Shown here: positions 5,759 to 13,773 of the stretch, piece by piece
How the letters are laid out: each line of letters begins with the position of its first letter
How positions within the stretch are numbered: the first letter of the stretch is position 1
NCBI GenBank assembly: GCA_004554105.1
Contig: SFNW01000034.1
Coordinates: 1-15,710 of the forward strand
Direction of reading: 5' to 3'
Origin: Clostridiales bacterium
GTDB taxonomy: Bacteria; Bacillota; Clostridia; Oscillospirales; CAG-272
DNA length: 15,710 nt
The notes under the pieces: generated by a model
Seen by the model: the letters and a program-made list of their open reading frames with translations, nothing else
Database searches by the model: none
Told to the model about the DNA's origin: nothing
Made by a program: the position numbers and the translations under genes

Positions 5759-7594
5759 ATGAATTCTGCTGTCTTAAAAAGCGTGTCCAAGCCGGGACGG
5801 TACAGCGGCGGCGAATACGGACAGACGCTGAAGGATAAACATAAAGTAAACTGCCGCGTGGCGTTTTGCTTTCCGGACACCTACGAAATCGGGATGTCCA
5901 ATCTCGGTATGCGGATTTTGTACGGTGTGCTGAACCGCGAGGCGGACGTGTGGTGCGAGCGCGCGTTTGCGCCGTGGCTCGATATGCAGGAGAAGATGCG
6001 CGAGCACAATCTCCCGCTCACCGCGCTCGAGAGCGGCGACCCGCTCGGCGCATTCGATTTTGTCGCCTTTACGCTGCAATACGAGCTTTGCTATACCACG
6101 GTTTTGAATATGCTCGACCTTGCGGGCATTCCGCTGCTTGCCGCCGAGCGCGGCGAGGACTTTCCGCTTGTCATCGGCGGGGGACACTGCGCCTACAATC
6201 CCGAGCCTGTCGCCGATTTCTTCGACATTTTTTCAATCGGAGAGGGCGAGGAGGCACTGCCCGAGCTGTGCAGGCTGTATATCGACATGAAGCAGGCGGG
6301 AAACTACAGCAAGGCGGCATTTCTGCACGCCGCCGCCAAGCTCGACGGTTTCTACGTCCCGTCACTCTACGACGTCGCCTACAAGGCGGACGGCACGCTG
6401 CAAAGTGTGACGCCGAAGTACGACGACATTCCGAAAAAGGTGCGCAAGCGGATTATCCGCGACCTCGACAAGGTCTACTATCCGACGAAGACCTATCTGC
6501 CCTTTATCGAGACCGTGCAGGACAAAATGGTGCTTGAAGTCTACCGCGGCTGCATTCGCGGCTGCCGCTTTTGCCAGGCGGGCATGGTCTGCCGCCCCGT
6601 GCGTGAAAAGTCGGTCGACAGGCTGTTTGACGACGCGCAGTGTATGTACAAGCAGTTCGGCTATGACGAAATGACGCTTTCCTCGCTGTCTATCAGCGAC
6701 TATTCGCACATCGACGAGCTGACCGACCGCTTTTCGGCGTGGGCAACCGAGCATCACATCAGCCTGTCGCTGCCCTCGCTGCGGCTCGACAGCTTCACGC
6801 GCGAGCTGATGGACAAGGTTTCCACCGTGCGCACGGGCAGTCTGACCTTTGCGCCCGAGGCGGGGACGCAGCGTTTGCGCGACGCGATCAACAAAAACGT
6901 CTGCGAGGCGGATTTGCTCCGCGCGGTCAATGTTGCCTACGACGTCGGCAAGACCTCGGTCAAGCTCTATTTCATGATGGGGCTGCCGACCGAGACCGAC
7001 GAGGACATCGAGGGCATCGCCCTGCTTGCCAAGCGCGTGATTGAGGAATACTACGCGAATCCCAACACCGACAGAAAAAAGCGCCCCTCGGTCACCATCA
7101 GCGTCGCCTGCTTTGTGCCGAAGCCGTTTACGCCCTTTCAGTGGGAGAAGCAGGACAGCTTCGACGAGTTGATGCGCAAGCAGGAACTTTTGAAAAGCAA
7201 GATTACCGACCGCAAGATCGTCTACCATTATCACGACGCAAGCGTCTCCTATCTCGAAGCCGTGCTGGCGCGCGGCGACCGCCGTCTCGGCAAAGCACTG
7301 CTGCTTGCCAACCGCCGCGGCTTCAAGCTCGACGCATGGAACGAGTGCTTTGACTTTGCAAAATGGCTCGAGGTGTTCCGCGACGCGGGCATCGACCCCG
7401 ATTTTTACGCGACGCGCGGCTTCGGCGAAGACGAAGTTTTGCCGTGGAGCGTCATCGATTGCGGCGTGACCGAATCGTTCCTGCGCCGCGAGCGCGACAA
7501 GGCGTATGCCGGTGTTCCGACGCCGAGCTGTCGGGAAAAATGCAGCGGCTGCGGCGCGAATACGCTGGGAGGTGAACGCAAATGCTGCCCGTAA
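5759..7594 (+). CDS. TIGR03960 family radical SAM protein with B12-binding-like N-terminal domain
   Basis: The 611-residue length is typical. The N-terminal third resembles a cobalamin-binding Rossmann fold, with FPDTYEIGMSNLG near residue 40 and VIGGGHCAYNPEP at 138-150; the usual DxHxxG cobalamin motif is not obvious. The radical SAM core follows, with the cluster motif CIRGCRFC (C265, C269, C272), the SAM-binding beta-strand residues and FMMGLPTETDEDI. The C-terminus carries extra cysteines (CREKCSGCGAN and a final CC) that could hold another metal site. It overlaps the TIGR03936 partner gene by 13 bases, indicating translational coupling. In many Firmicutes these two genes stand before the RNase G and ribosomal protein L21/L27 genes, which suggests an RNA-related role, but no activity is established to my knowledge. 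Start: ATG at 5759 after GAGAGGAA. Confidence 0.9.
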   Translation: MNSAVLKSVSKPGRYSGGEYGQTLKDKHKVNCRVAFCFPDTYEIGMSNLGMRILYGVLNREADVWCERAFAPWLDMQEKMREHNLPLTALESGDPLGAFDFVAFTLQYELCYTTVLNMLDLAGIPLLAAERGEDFPLVIGGGHCAYNPEPVADFFDIFSIGEGEEALPELCRLYIDMKQAGNYSKAAFLHAAAKLDGFYVPSLYDVAYKADGTLQSVTPKYDDIPKKVRKRIIRDLDKVYYPTKTYLPFIETVQDKMVLEVYRGCIRGCRFCQAGMVCRPVREKSVDRLFDDAQCMYKQFGYDEMTLSSLSISDYSHIDELTDRFSAWATEHHISLSLPSLRLDSFTRELMDKVSTVRTGSLTFAPEAGTQRLRDAINKNVCEADLLRAVNVAYDVGKTSVKLYFMMGLPTETDEDIEGIALLAKRVIEEYYANPNTDRKKRPSVTISVACFVPKPFTPFQWEKQDSFDELMRKQELLKSKITDRKIVYHYHDASVSYLEAVLARGDRRLGKALLLANRRGFKLDAWNECFDFAKWLEVFRDAGIDPDFYATRGFGEDEVLPWSVIDCGVTESFLRRERDKAYAGVPTPSCREKCSGCGANTLGGERKCCP

Positions 7595-8286
7595 GAGAAA
7601 AAGTGCCGCATACGGCGGTGCGTATTCTGTTTTCCAAGACGGGGGACTTGCAGTATATCTCGCACCTGGATTTGCACCGCACGTTTACGCGCATGATGGT
7701 GCGTGCGGGCGTGCCGCTCTGGTATTCCGAGGGCTTTTCGCCCCACCCGCGCCTTGCGTTTGCAACCCCGCTGTCGGTCGGCGCGGAAAGCGTGTACGAG
7801 CTGCTTGACGTGACGATTATCGGCGAGCCCGAGACGGTCGACACCGACGCTTTGCGTGCCTTGCTTTGCGATACCGGCATTCCCGGGCTGGAAATCAAGG
7901 ACGTTTATCTGTCCGCGCGCCCGTTTTCGGCAATTACCGATTCGGATTATGAGATTCGTCTGCGCACGGCGGACGTCGACGATGCGCTTGCCGCGCAGTG
8001 CGAAGAAGCCCTGCGCGTGTCGCCGCTCGTCGTTTTGAAAAAGACGAAAAAGGGCGAGCGCGACGTGGATATTTCGCCGCAGATTCACGCTGTTTCCGTG
8101 ACGGCGGCGGACGGGGAGCTTTGCATTCGCACCCGCCTTGCGGCGGACAGCGCGGGCTTTCTCAATCCCGAATACCTCGTCGGCGTTCTGCGGGGCAGGG
8201 GACTTGTCCTTCGCGGCGACCCGCTGAAAGAGGAATACTCGATTCTGCGCACCGCGGTTTACAGCGGCGGCGAACTGTTCCGTTAA
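7582..8286 (+). CDS. TIGR03936 family radical SAM-associated protein (DUF2344)
   Basis: The 234-residue product is the usual partner of the TIGR03960 protein; some bacteria encode both as one fused polypeptide. Recognisable segments are the opening VRILFSKTGDLQYISHLDLHR, then the GVPLWYSEGFSPHPRLAFATPL region at about 48-68 and the acidic, hydrophobic middle. It lacks CxxxCxxC, so it is not itself a radical SAM enzyme and probably shapes or recruits the substrate. The ATG at 7582 has an excellent ribosome site (GGGAGGTGA) inside the end of the upstream gene. The downstream CapA gene begins about 32 bases later without a terminator, so all three may share a transcript. Confidence 0.88.
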   Translation: MLPVREKVPHTAVRILFSKTGDLQYISHLDLHRTFTRMMVRAGVPLWYSEGFSPHPRLAFATPLSVGAESVYELLDVTIIGEPETVDTDALRALLCDTGIPGLEIKDVYLSARPFSAITDSDYEIRLRTADVDDALAAQCEEALRVSPLVVLKKTKKGERDVDISPQIHAVSVTAADGELCIRTRLAADSAGFLNPEYLVGVLRGRGLVLRGDPLKEEYSILRTAVYSGGELFR

Positions 8287-8318
8287 ACTGAGGAAAGGAC
8301 GCGCACAGAGATTTGACG

Positions 8319-9536
8319 ATGAAAAAACTGTTTATACTGCTTTTGCTTTTGCTTGCGCTGCTTTGCTCCTGCGGGCAAAATGCGCCGATTGATGCGGAGA
8401 GCACGACCGCGCCGACGACCGAAACCGCGCCGACGAGCGCCGCCACGATTGTGACCGAGCCGCTTGTGCCTGTCGTCGAGCCGACGCTGCACACCGTGTC
8501 GTTTATCGCCGCGGGCGACAACATGGCGTACTACGGCAACGTGCGCGACGCGAAGAAAAACGCCGAGGGAACAGAGCTGACCTACGATTTCCGTCCCTCG
8601 TACACCGACATCAGCCCGATCGTCGGGCAGTACGACCTCTCCTTTATCAATCAGGAGACGCTGATGTGCGGCGACGGGTATGAACTGAGCTATTATCCTC
8701 GCTTCAACTCGCCGCGCGAACTCGGCGACGCCGTGGTCGACGCGGGCTTCAACATTGTCGGGCTGGCGAACAACCACATGCTCGATAAGGGCGAGAGCGG
8801 ACTGCTCGCCACGCTCGATTACTGGGAAAAACAGCCGGTGACGGCAATCGGCGCGTACCGTGCCGAGAGCGATTTTGAGGATATCGAGGTTGTCGAAAAA
8901 GACGGCATTCGCATTGCGCTGCTTGCGTTTACCTATGGCACAAACGGGCTGAAGCTGCTTGCGGGGAGCGAGACCTATATTCCGTATCTCGACAGCGAGC
9001 TTGTCGCCCGCAAGGTGCGTGAAGCGGAGGAGCTTGCCGATTTGACGGTTGTCTCGATTCACTGGGGCTATGAGAACACCTTCAAGCCGAACGAACAGCA
9101 AAGGGAAATCGCTGCGGTCATTCACGAAAACGGCGGTGACGTGATTATCGGGCATCACCCGCACTGCATTCAGCCGATTGAATGGCTCGGAGAGGGCGAG
9201 GACCGCACGCTCTGCGTCTACTCGCTCGGCAACTTCATGTCCGAGATGGCGCAGGATTACAACATTCTCGGCGGCATGGTCGCGTTTGACATTACGCGGC
9301 TCGGCGAGAGCGGCAAGGCAAGCGTCGAAAACGTGATTTTCCTGCCGACCGTGTTCGATTACAACAGGAGCTTCTACAACAATCACATCTTCATGCTCGA
9401 GGATTACACCGACGCGCAGGCAAAGGCGCACGGCATTGCCTATTACGGCAATCACACCACGCTCGATAGGCTCGTCGGTTATGTCAAAAAGACAATCGAC
9501 GCGGAATTTTTGCCCGACTGGCTGAAAGAAGAATAA
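8319..9536 (+). CDS. CapA family lipoprotein (poly-gamma-glutamate synthesis type, metallophosphatase fold)
   Basis: The 405-residue protein opens with a lipoprotein signal (MKKLFILLLLLLALLCSC), with C18 as the likely lipid-bearing residue. A Thr/Ala/Pro-rich tether runs to about residue 57. The PGA_cap domain follows, with FIAAGDN (D67), INQE (110-113), LANNHMLDKG (149-158), VSIHWGYE (245-252) and IIGHHPHCIQP (277-287); these Asp, Asn and His residues form the metal site of calcineurin-like phosphatases. CapA proteins take part in poly-gamma-glutamate capsule formation, but no capB or capC gene is nearby, so a stand-alone cell-surface hydrolase is as likely. I chose the ATG at 8319 because it gives a clean lipoprotein signal; a TTG two codons earlier is possible. 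A terminator follows directly. Confidence 0.85.
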   Translation: MKKLFILLLLLLALLCSCGQNAPIDAESTTAPTTETAPTSAATIVTEPLVPVVEPTLHTVSFIAAGDNMAYYGNVRDAKKNAEGTELTYDFRPSYTDISPIVGQYDLSFINQETLMCGDGYELSYYPRFNSPRELGDAVVDAGFNIVGLANNHMLDKGESGLLATLDYWEKQPVTAIGAYRAESDFEDIEVVEKDGIRIALLAFTYGTNGLKLLAGSETYIPYLDSELVARKVREAEELADLTVVSIHWGYENTFKPNEQQREIAAVIHENGGDVIIGHHPHCIQPIEWLGEGEDRTLCVYSLGNFMSEMAQDYNILGGMVAFDITRLGESGKASVENVIFLPTVFDYNRSFYNNHIFMLEDYTDAQAKAHGIAYYGNHTTLDRLVGYVKKTIDAEFLPDWLKEE

Positions 9537-9581
9537 AAATCGGCTCTGCCTTTGCCAAAGTAAAGGGCAGAGCCGATTTTT
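9536..9581 (+). terminator. Strong terminator after the CapA gene
   Basis: A 15-bp inverted repeat (9536-9550 with 9566-9580) has a 15-base loop and ends in five Ts. The matching A-run on the left arm makes it work in both directions in principle. It starts at the last base of the stop codon. Confidence 0.92.
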
Positions 9582-9613
9582 GTAAGCCGATGTTGGTTTG
9601 TGCAGTATGTCTA

Positions 9614-9642
9614 TTGACCGCGCGGTATAATTATGATATTAT
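9614..9642 (+). promoter_or_regulatory. Promoter for the leucine-rich repeat protein gene
   Basis: TTGACC (9614-9619) and TATTAT (9637-9642), each one base off consensus, are 17 bases apart. Another TATAAT at 9626-9631 has no -35 box at a workable distance. The start codon lies 53 bases after the -10 box. Confidence 0.6.
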
Positions 9643-9695
9643 ATTCAATGCCACCAAATACAAAGCAGTTGAACATTGCATCTGAAAGGACAAGT

Positions 9696-11552
9696 ATGAT
9701 GAAACATTGCACGAGATTTTTCCTTCCGCTTTTGCTCCTTTGCCTTTCGCTTGTCGCCTTTGCGCTTGTCGCGGGCGCGGCGGTCGAAACCGGCAGCTGC
9801 GGCGACAATTTGACCTATGCGCTCGACACCGAGACCGGCGTGCTGACAATTTCGGGGACGGGAAGTATGTCAGGCTATCAAACCATGCCATGGGAGGCTG
9901 ACAGCGTCCATACCCTTGTGTTGGAAGAAGGCGTGACTTCGATTTGCGCGGCAGCTTTCCGCGACTGCGTAAATCTCACGAGTGTCACGCTGCCGTCGTC
10001 TTTGAGTTATATCGGGTTTTATGCTTTTGACGGTTGTACCGGACTTACTGCCGTCAACATCGCGGATTTGAATCACTGGGCGAGCTTTTCGTTTGCGGAA
10101 GCAGATGCAAATCCGCTGACTTATGCTCACCATTTGTATTTGAACGGAGAAATCGTAACGGATCTGGCACTTTCCGACGGTCTGTATTCCATTGGTGCCA
10201 ATGTATTCAGCGGCGGAACTGACTTTGTCAGCCTCACTATTCCGAAGAGCGTCAAATACATCAACAACGGCGCGTTTTTCGGCTGCACGAATCTGTCCGA
10301 AATTCAAATTGACGCAGAAAACGCATATTTTACCGTCGAGAACAACGTACTTTTTGACCGAAATATGACCACGCTTATTTGCGCCGCGCCCGCTGCAGCT
10401 TACGGCAGTTATACAGTGCCTTCAACCGTAACGAGCATTGGGGAGGGCGCGTTCTACGAGTGCAAAGGTTTGAGCGACATCGTCTTGCCGACCGGCATTA
10501 AGTTTATCGGCAGGCAGGCATTTTCAGGGACTGCATGGCATGATGCTCAGCCGGACGGCGTGGTTTATGCCGGAAACTGTGCCATTGATTATAAGGGCGT
10601 TATGCCCGTCGACGCCGATATTGTTCTTGCCGACGGCACGGTCGCAATCACCGACGGTGCGTTTAACGGGCAGAAAAATATGAAAAGCATTCATATTCCC
10701 GCAAGCGTTACGAATTGCGGATATATGGCTTTTGCAAATTGCAATGTACAGGCTGTATATATTACGGATATTGTGGCTTGGTGCAACATACGCTTCGGTC
10801 GTGCCAGTGGTGGCAAATCCGTTTTGGATTCGCCGCTTCGCGGGGCAGAACTCTATCCGAATGATAAGCTTGTGACCGATTTGGTAATTCCGGACGGTGT
10901 TTCTCATATCGGTGCATGGGCATTTAACGGTTGCACAAGTTTGGAAAATATCTCAATACCGGCAAGCGTAACCTCCATGGGGTCGGATGCATTTACAGGA
11001 ACACCTTATGTGCAATCGCAGCCGGATGGCATGATTTATGTCGACAAATGGGCGGTTGACTCTAAAGGAGACTTTTCCGACAGCACTTCGCTCGTCCTGA
11101 AAGCGGGGACGGTCGGTATTGCCGGAAGCGCGTTTACATTTGCCGATTGGATATACGACGCAGTAATCCCTGCCAGTGTTGTGTACATCGGAAAATATGC
11201 ATTTGAATCTTGCAGCAACCTTTCCGATATCACAATTCTGAATCCGAATTGTAATATTTGCGATGATCCGGGCGGTTTTCCGTTCCCCGACACTACAACG
11301 ATTCACGGCTATGCAGGTTCGACGGCGGAGACCTATGCCGAAACATACGGTAATCCGTTTGTCGCACTGCAAACTCCCGTGCGCGTCACAGGTGATGCGG
11401 ACGGCGACGGTGCAATCACTGTTTCGGACGCTTTGCTGGTGCTGCGCACACTGATAGGCGGCGGTGCGGCGGACGAATACACGGACATGAACGGCGACGG
11501 GGAACTGTCGCTGCTCGACATCGTTCTGATTTTGAGAAGCATAAACGCATAA
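9696..11552 (+). CDS. Secreted BspA-type leucine-rich repeat protein with C-terminal dockerin
   Basis: The 618-residue protein has a signal peptide (hydrophobic core at about 7-27, cleavage probably after AGA near residue 29). A module beginning GSCGDNLTYALDTETGVLTISGTG follows, as in many clostridial leucine-rich repeat proteins. LRR_5 repeats then run to about residue 555, with recurring pieces like IPASVTSMGSDAF and VTSIGEGAFYEC. Residues 562-618 form a type I dockerin with two calcium loops (DADGDGAITVSD at 567-578 and DMNGDGELSLLD at 597-608). Dockerins bind cohesins, so surface display or assembly on a scaffold is likely; no cohesin is in the window. I chose ATG 9696 (or 9699) because GAAAGGA lies just before it; the upstream in-frame ATG at 9633 falls inside the promoter. 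Codons are more AT-rich than in neighbouring genes. Confidence 0.87.
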   Translation: MMKHCTRFFLPLLLLCLSLVAFALVAGAAVETGSCGDNLTYALDTETGVLTISGTGSMSGYQTMPWEADSVHTLVLEEGVTSICAAAFRDCVNLTSVTLPSSLSYIGFYAFDGCTGLTAVNIADLNHWASFSFAEADANPLTYAHHLYLNGEIVTDLALSDGLYSIGANVFSGGTDFVSLTIPKSVKYINNGAFFGCTNLSEIQIDAENAYFTVENNVLFDRNMTTLICAAPAAAYGSYTVPSTVTSIGEGAFYECKGLSDIVLPTGIKFIGRQAFSGTAWHDAQPDGVVYAGNCAIDYKGVMPVDADIVLADGTVAITDGAFNGQKNMKSIHIPASVTNCGYMAFANCNVQAVYITDIVAWCNIRFGRASGGKSVLDSPLRGAELYPNDKLVTDLVIPDGVSHIGAWAFNGCTSLENISIPASVTSMGSDAFTGTPYVQSQPDGMIYVDKWAVDSKGDFSDSTSLVLKAGTVGIAGSAFTFADWIYDAVIPASVVYIGKYAFESCSNLSDITILNPNCNICDDPGGFPFPDTTTIHGYAGSTAETYAETYGNPFVALQTPVRVTGDADGDGAITVSDALLVLRTLIGGGAADEYTDMNGDGELSLLDIVLILRSINA

Positions 11553-11554
11553 GC

Positions 11555-11583
11555 AAAAGCGCCGCCCGCGGGCGGCGCTTTTT
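11555..11583 (+). terminator. Bidirectional terminator between convergent genes
   Basis: AAAA plus a 9-bp GC stem (11559-11567 with 11570-11578) runs into TTTTT. The A-run on the left arm serves as a T-run for the minus-strand AraC gene, whose stop is at 11650. It therefore can end both converging transcripts. Confidence 0.92.
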
Positions 11584-11649
11584 GGTTGCGCGAAATTCGT
11601 TTCTTGAAATTTTTGTGTGGGGCGGGCAAAGCGCCGCATTCTCCCGCAC

Positions 11650-12459
11650 TTACACCCCCGCGTTCTTGCGGCGGTATTCGGTCGGCGTCATTTTGGTGAT
11701 TTTCTTGAACAGACGGCGGAAGTACGCCGCCGAGCGAAAGCCGAGCGATGCGCTGATTTCCTCGACCGAGGTATACCCGTTTTTCAGGTATTCAATCGAG
11801 CGCAGGATTTTCATTTCGTTTTTGTATTCGACGGGGGACTTGTGCATTTCGGCGCGGAAGAGATGATAGAGCCGCGATTCGCTGACATAGCATTCCTTCG
11901 CCAGCTCGGCGACCGAGAAGTCCTCACAGCAATGGCTTTCGATATACGCCAGCGCTTTGATGACAGAGGGGCTGCAATTCGGTGCTTCTGCTTCTTTCAG
12001 GCTCGGGAGCAATGCGCCGAACAGGCGGTAGAACTGCTCAAGCGCAAGCAGACGGCTGCCGACCTCGCCACTCTCGAGCAGGGCGTACATCTCGGTGACG
12101 GCTTTGCCTGCGTCGATGCCGCCCGGCACTTCGATTTTCTGCATGCCGTACCGCTGGTCAAAGCGAATGCCCTGCTTGTCGGTACGAAACGAGAGGTGAA
12201 CGACATAATACTCGACGTCGGGCTCGCCCGTGCTGACCGAACTGTAGCGTGTTCCCTCGGGCAGATAAACAAGGTCGCCCGCGTGGCATTCGACCGCAGT
12301 AAACGCGGTCGAAAAGATGCAGCTGCCGCGCTTCATATAGCCGATGTTAGTCTGCTGCTTGCCCTTGGTCGCGTCGTAGGTCGTGCCGCCGTGGTAGCAA
12401 ACCTTGTGAATGCCGAAGTCCGAGAGGCAGAGTTCCTTGCATTTTATCGTCTTTGACAC
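11650..12459 (-). CDS. AraC family transcriptional regulator with cupin-type sensor domain
   Basis: The 269-residue regulator has an N-terminal cupin-like sensor (about 15-105, with GYMKRGSCIF and HAGDLVYLPEGTRYS) that would bind a small ligand such as a sugar. The C-terminal 100 residues hold two helix-turn-helix motifs, around FSVAELAKECYVSESRLYHLF and YTSVEEISASLGFRSAAYFRRLFKK, ending in the family signature MTPTEYRR. The frame is open up to an ATG at 12525, but that codon and the ATG at 12492 lie in the promoter and cannot start translation. AAAGGAGA stands 10 bases before the GTG at 12459, which I use; the GTG at 12465 is the alternative. The upstream dehydrogenase gene on the same strand is a plausible target, but it has a separate promoter and terminator. 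Confidence 0.88.
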   Translation of the reverse strand: MSKTIKCKELCLSDFGIHKVCYHGGTTYDATKGKQQTNIGYMKRGSCIFSTAFTAVECHAGDLVYLPEGTRYSSVSTGEPDVEYYVVHLSFRTDKQGIRFDQRYGMQKIEVPGGIDAGKAVTEMYALLESGEVGSRLLALEQFYRLFGALLPSLKEAEAPNCSPSVIKALAYIESHCCEDFSVAELAKECYVSESRLYHLFRAEMHKSPVEYKNEMKILRSIEYLKNGYTSVEEISASLGFRSAAYFRRLFKKITKMTPTEYRRKNAGV

Positions 12460-12490
12460 GGGCACTTGTCTCCTTTGCTTTACTTTGTTC

Positions 12491-12519
12491 ATTCTACCAT
12501 TTATAAGAAAATATGTCAA
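12491..12519 (-). promoter_or_regulatory. Promoter for the AraC regulator
   Basis: On the minus strand, a consensus TTGACA (12519-12514) is 17 bases from TAGAAT (12496-12491), with TGG before it as an extended -10 element. Transcription would begin near 12484. This fixes the start codon of the AraC gene downstream of that point. Confidence 0.82.
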
Positions 12520-12523
12520 CCGC

Positions 12524-12549
12524 AAAAGGCAGCCGGCAGGCTGCCTTTT
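12524..12549 (-). terminator. Terminator after the dehydrogenase gene
   Basis: A perfect 11-bp stem (12524-12534 with 12539-12549) closes a 4-base loop and, read on the minus strand, ends in TTTT. It sits 9 bases after the dehydrogenase stop and before the AraC promoter. Confidence 0.85.
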
Positions 12550-12558
12550 GGAGTTTGG

Positions 12559-13569
12559 TTAATCTTCCTTGATGAGACTCCAGTCGAAGAGAACGCCGAG
12601 CGGCGGATTCTTCATCTTGACCAGACGCTCGTAGACGGCGGAGACGTCCTCGGGATTGACGCATTCGCTGCGCATGGGGGCGACCTTCATTCTGCCTGTT
12701 TTGATGAGGTTGAGCAGCGTGCGGTGGTCGTCGTGCGCTGTCCAGTAGCCGGGGTAGCTGTCGGTCGCGGGGCGCGCCGAGGTGTGACCGCCGAGCAGCT
12801 GAATGCCGGGACGGTGAACAAGCTGATAGAAGTCAATCGGCTCGTCCGAAATGCGGGTGCAGCCGGTCAGTGCCACTCTGCCGTGCCGCGCCATCAGCTC
12901 AAGCGTGGTGACAAGTGCCTTTGCCGAGCCGGTGACCTCGACGGCGGCGTTGATACCCCTCCCGTCGGTGATTTCAAGGACTTTTTCTTTCAGATTCTCC
13001 TCGTCGGGGCGGAAGGTGTAGTCCGCGCCCAGCTCACGCGCGATGCGCAGTCTGTCCTCGTTGAAGTCGATGGCGACGAGGGGGACTGCGCCCATGTTGC
13101 GGAAGGATTGCAGGGCGAACAGCCCGAGCAGACCGCAGCCGACGACCATGGCACTCTCGCCGATTTCGCAGCGGGTCATGCGCGCGCCCTCCAGTCCGAA
13201 GCCGCCGACAATGACGAACGCCGCGTCCTTGGGGTCGACGCCGTCCGGCACTTTGCAGAAGTTTTTCGCCTTGCCTGTAGTGTAGAGCCGATGCCCGCCC
13301 GCAAAGAAGCAGAGCACGCGCTCGCCGATTTCAAAATCCTTGACCTCTTCGCCCTTGTCGATGATGATACCGACCGAGTTGTAGCCGAATGCACGGTTGA
13401 ATTTATGTACGGTGTTGGGCATATCCACGATATTGGCGCGCTCGGTGCCCGCGCTGATGCAGGAATATTCGTTTTTGACGCGGATTTCATCGGGCTTCAG
13501 GGGCTTCAGCTCCACGTCGCGCAGCTCCAATTCCTCGGGACCCACGAGTACGATACACTTATTTTTCAT
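12559..13569 (-). CDS. MDR superfamily dehydrogenase lacking the usual zinc ligands
   Basis: The 336-residue product is a medium-chain dehydrogenase: an N-terminal GroES-like domain (about 1-130), then a Rossmann domain with the NAD(P)-binding VVGCGLLGLFALQ (142-154) and an acidic residue at the end of the second strand (D168), suggesting NAD. The GHE zinc motif is replaced by GYNSVG (62-67), and the CxxCxxC structural zinc loop is missing. The segment YSCISAGTE (35-43) resembles the BchC-like branch, whose members often lack zinc. The frame could start at 13581, but that ATG is inside GGAGGT, the ribosome site of the ATG at 13569, which I use. It has its own promoter and terminator. A sugar or polyol substrate is only a guess, from the neighbouring AraC regulator. 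Confidence 0.85.
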   Translation of the reverse strand: MKNKCIVLVGPEELELRDVELKPLKPDEIRVKNEYSCISAGTERANIVDMPNTVHKFNRAFGYNSVGIIIDKGEEVKDFEIGERVLCFFAGGHRLYTTGKAKNFCKVPDGVDPKDAAFVIVGGFGLEGARMTRCEIGESAMVVGCGLLGLFALQSFRNMGAVPLVAIDFNEDRLRIARELGADYTFRPDEENLKEKVLEITDGRGINAAVEVTGSAKALVTTLELMARHGRVALTGCTRISDEPIDFYQLVHRPGIQLLGGHTSARPATDSYPGYWTAHDDHRTLLNLIKTGRMKVAPMRSECVNPEDVSAVYERLVKMKNPPLGVLFDWSLIKED

Positions 13570-13598
13570 ATTGACCTCCATTGAATGTTTCTGCTTTC

Positions 13599-13626
13599 AT
13601 TATAGAATAGCGATTTCGTTTGGCAA
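13599..13626 (-). promoter_or_regulatory. Promoter for the dehydrogenase gene
   Basis: On the minus strand, TTGCCA (13626-13621) is 16 bases from a perfect TATAAT (13604-13599). The ribosome site GGAGGT and the ATG at 13569 follow about 20-30 bases later. Confidence 0.8.
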
Positions 13627-13707
13627 GACGTTTTTTTGCAGAAAACAGACACGATTCTGCCGCTTCACACAAAAGAATTGTGCAGGGGAATGATCGGTAC
13701 AGAATGC

Positions 13708-13744
13708 AAAAGCCGCACGCAGACTCAGTCTGCGCGCGGCTTTT
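13708..13744 (-). terminator. Terminator after cysK
   Basis: Two stacked stems (13708-13716 with 13736-13744, and 13718-13724 with 13728-13734) are separated by a single mismatch and close a three-base loop. The minus-strand transcript ends in TTTT. It lies about 30 bases after the cysK stop. Confidence 0.88.
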
Positions 13745-13773
13745 ACTATGAAAGAATGATTGAAAAACTATGT

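Noticed and set aside
6362..7234. 290-codon minus-strand ORF opposite the radical SAM gene
   Set aside because: The TIGR03960 protein with its CxxxCxxC motif explains this stretch. The antisense frame is a mirror of codon bias.
8283..9455. 390-codon minus-strand ORF opposite the CapA gene
   Set aside because: It mirrors the CapA frame, which has a lipoprotein signal and all metal motifs. The antisense product is rich in Arg, Val and His without recognisable domains, as expected from GC-biased codons.
9626..9631. TATAAT as the -10 box of the leucine-rich repeat gene
   Set aside because: The TTGACC is only 6 bases away, and no -35-like hexamer lies 16-18 bases upstream; the pair 9614-9619/9637-9642 has correct spacing.
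11617..12456. 279-codon plus-strand ORF opposite the AraC regulator
   Set aside because: The AraC helix-turn-helix motifs and promoter fix the minus strand as coding. The plus-strand ORF starts just after the terminator without a promoter.
12466..13584. 372-codon plus-strand ORF opposite the dehydrogenase
   Set aside because: It is the reverse complement of a clear MDR gene with promoter, ribosome site and terminator; its own composition is shadow-like and it has no ribosome site.
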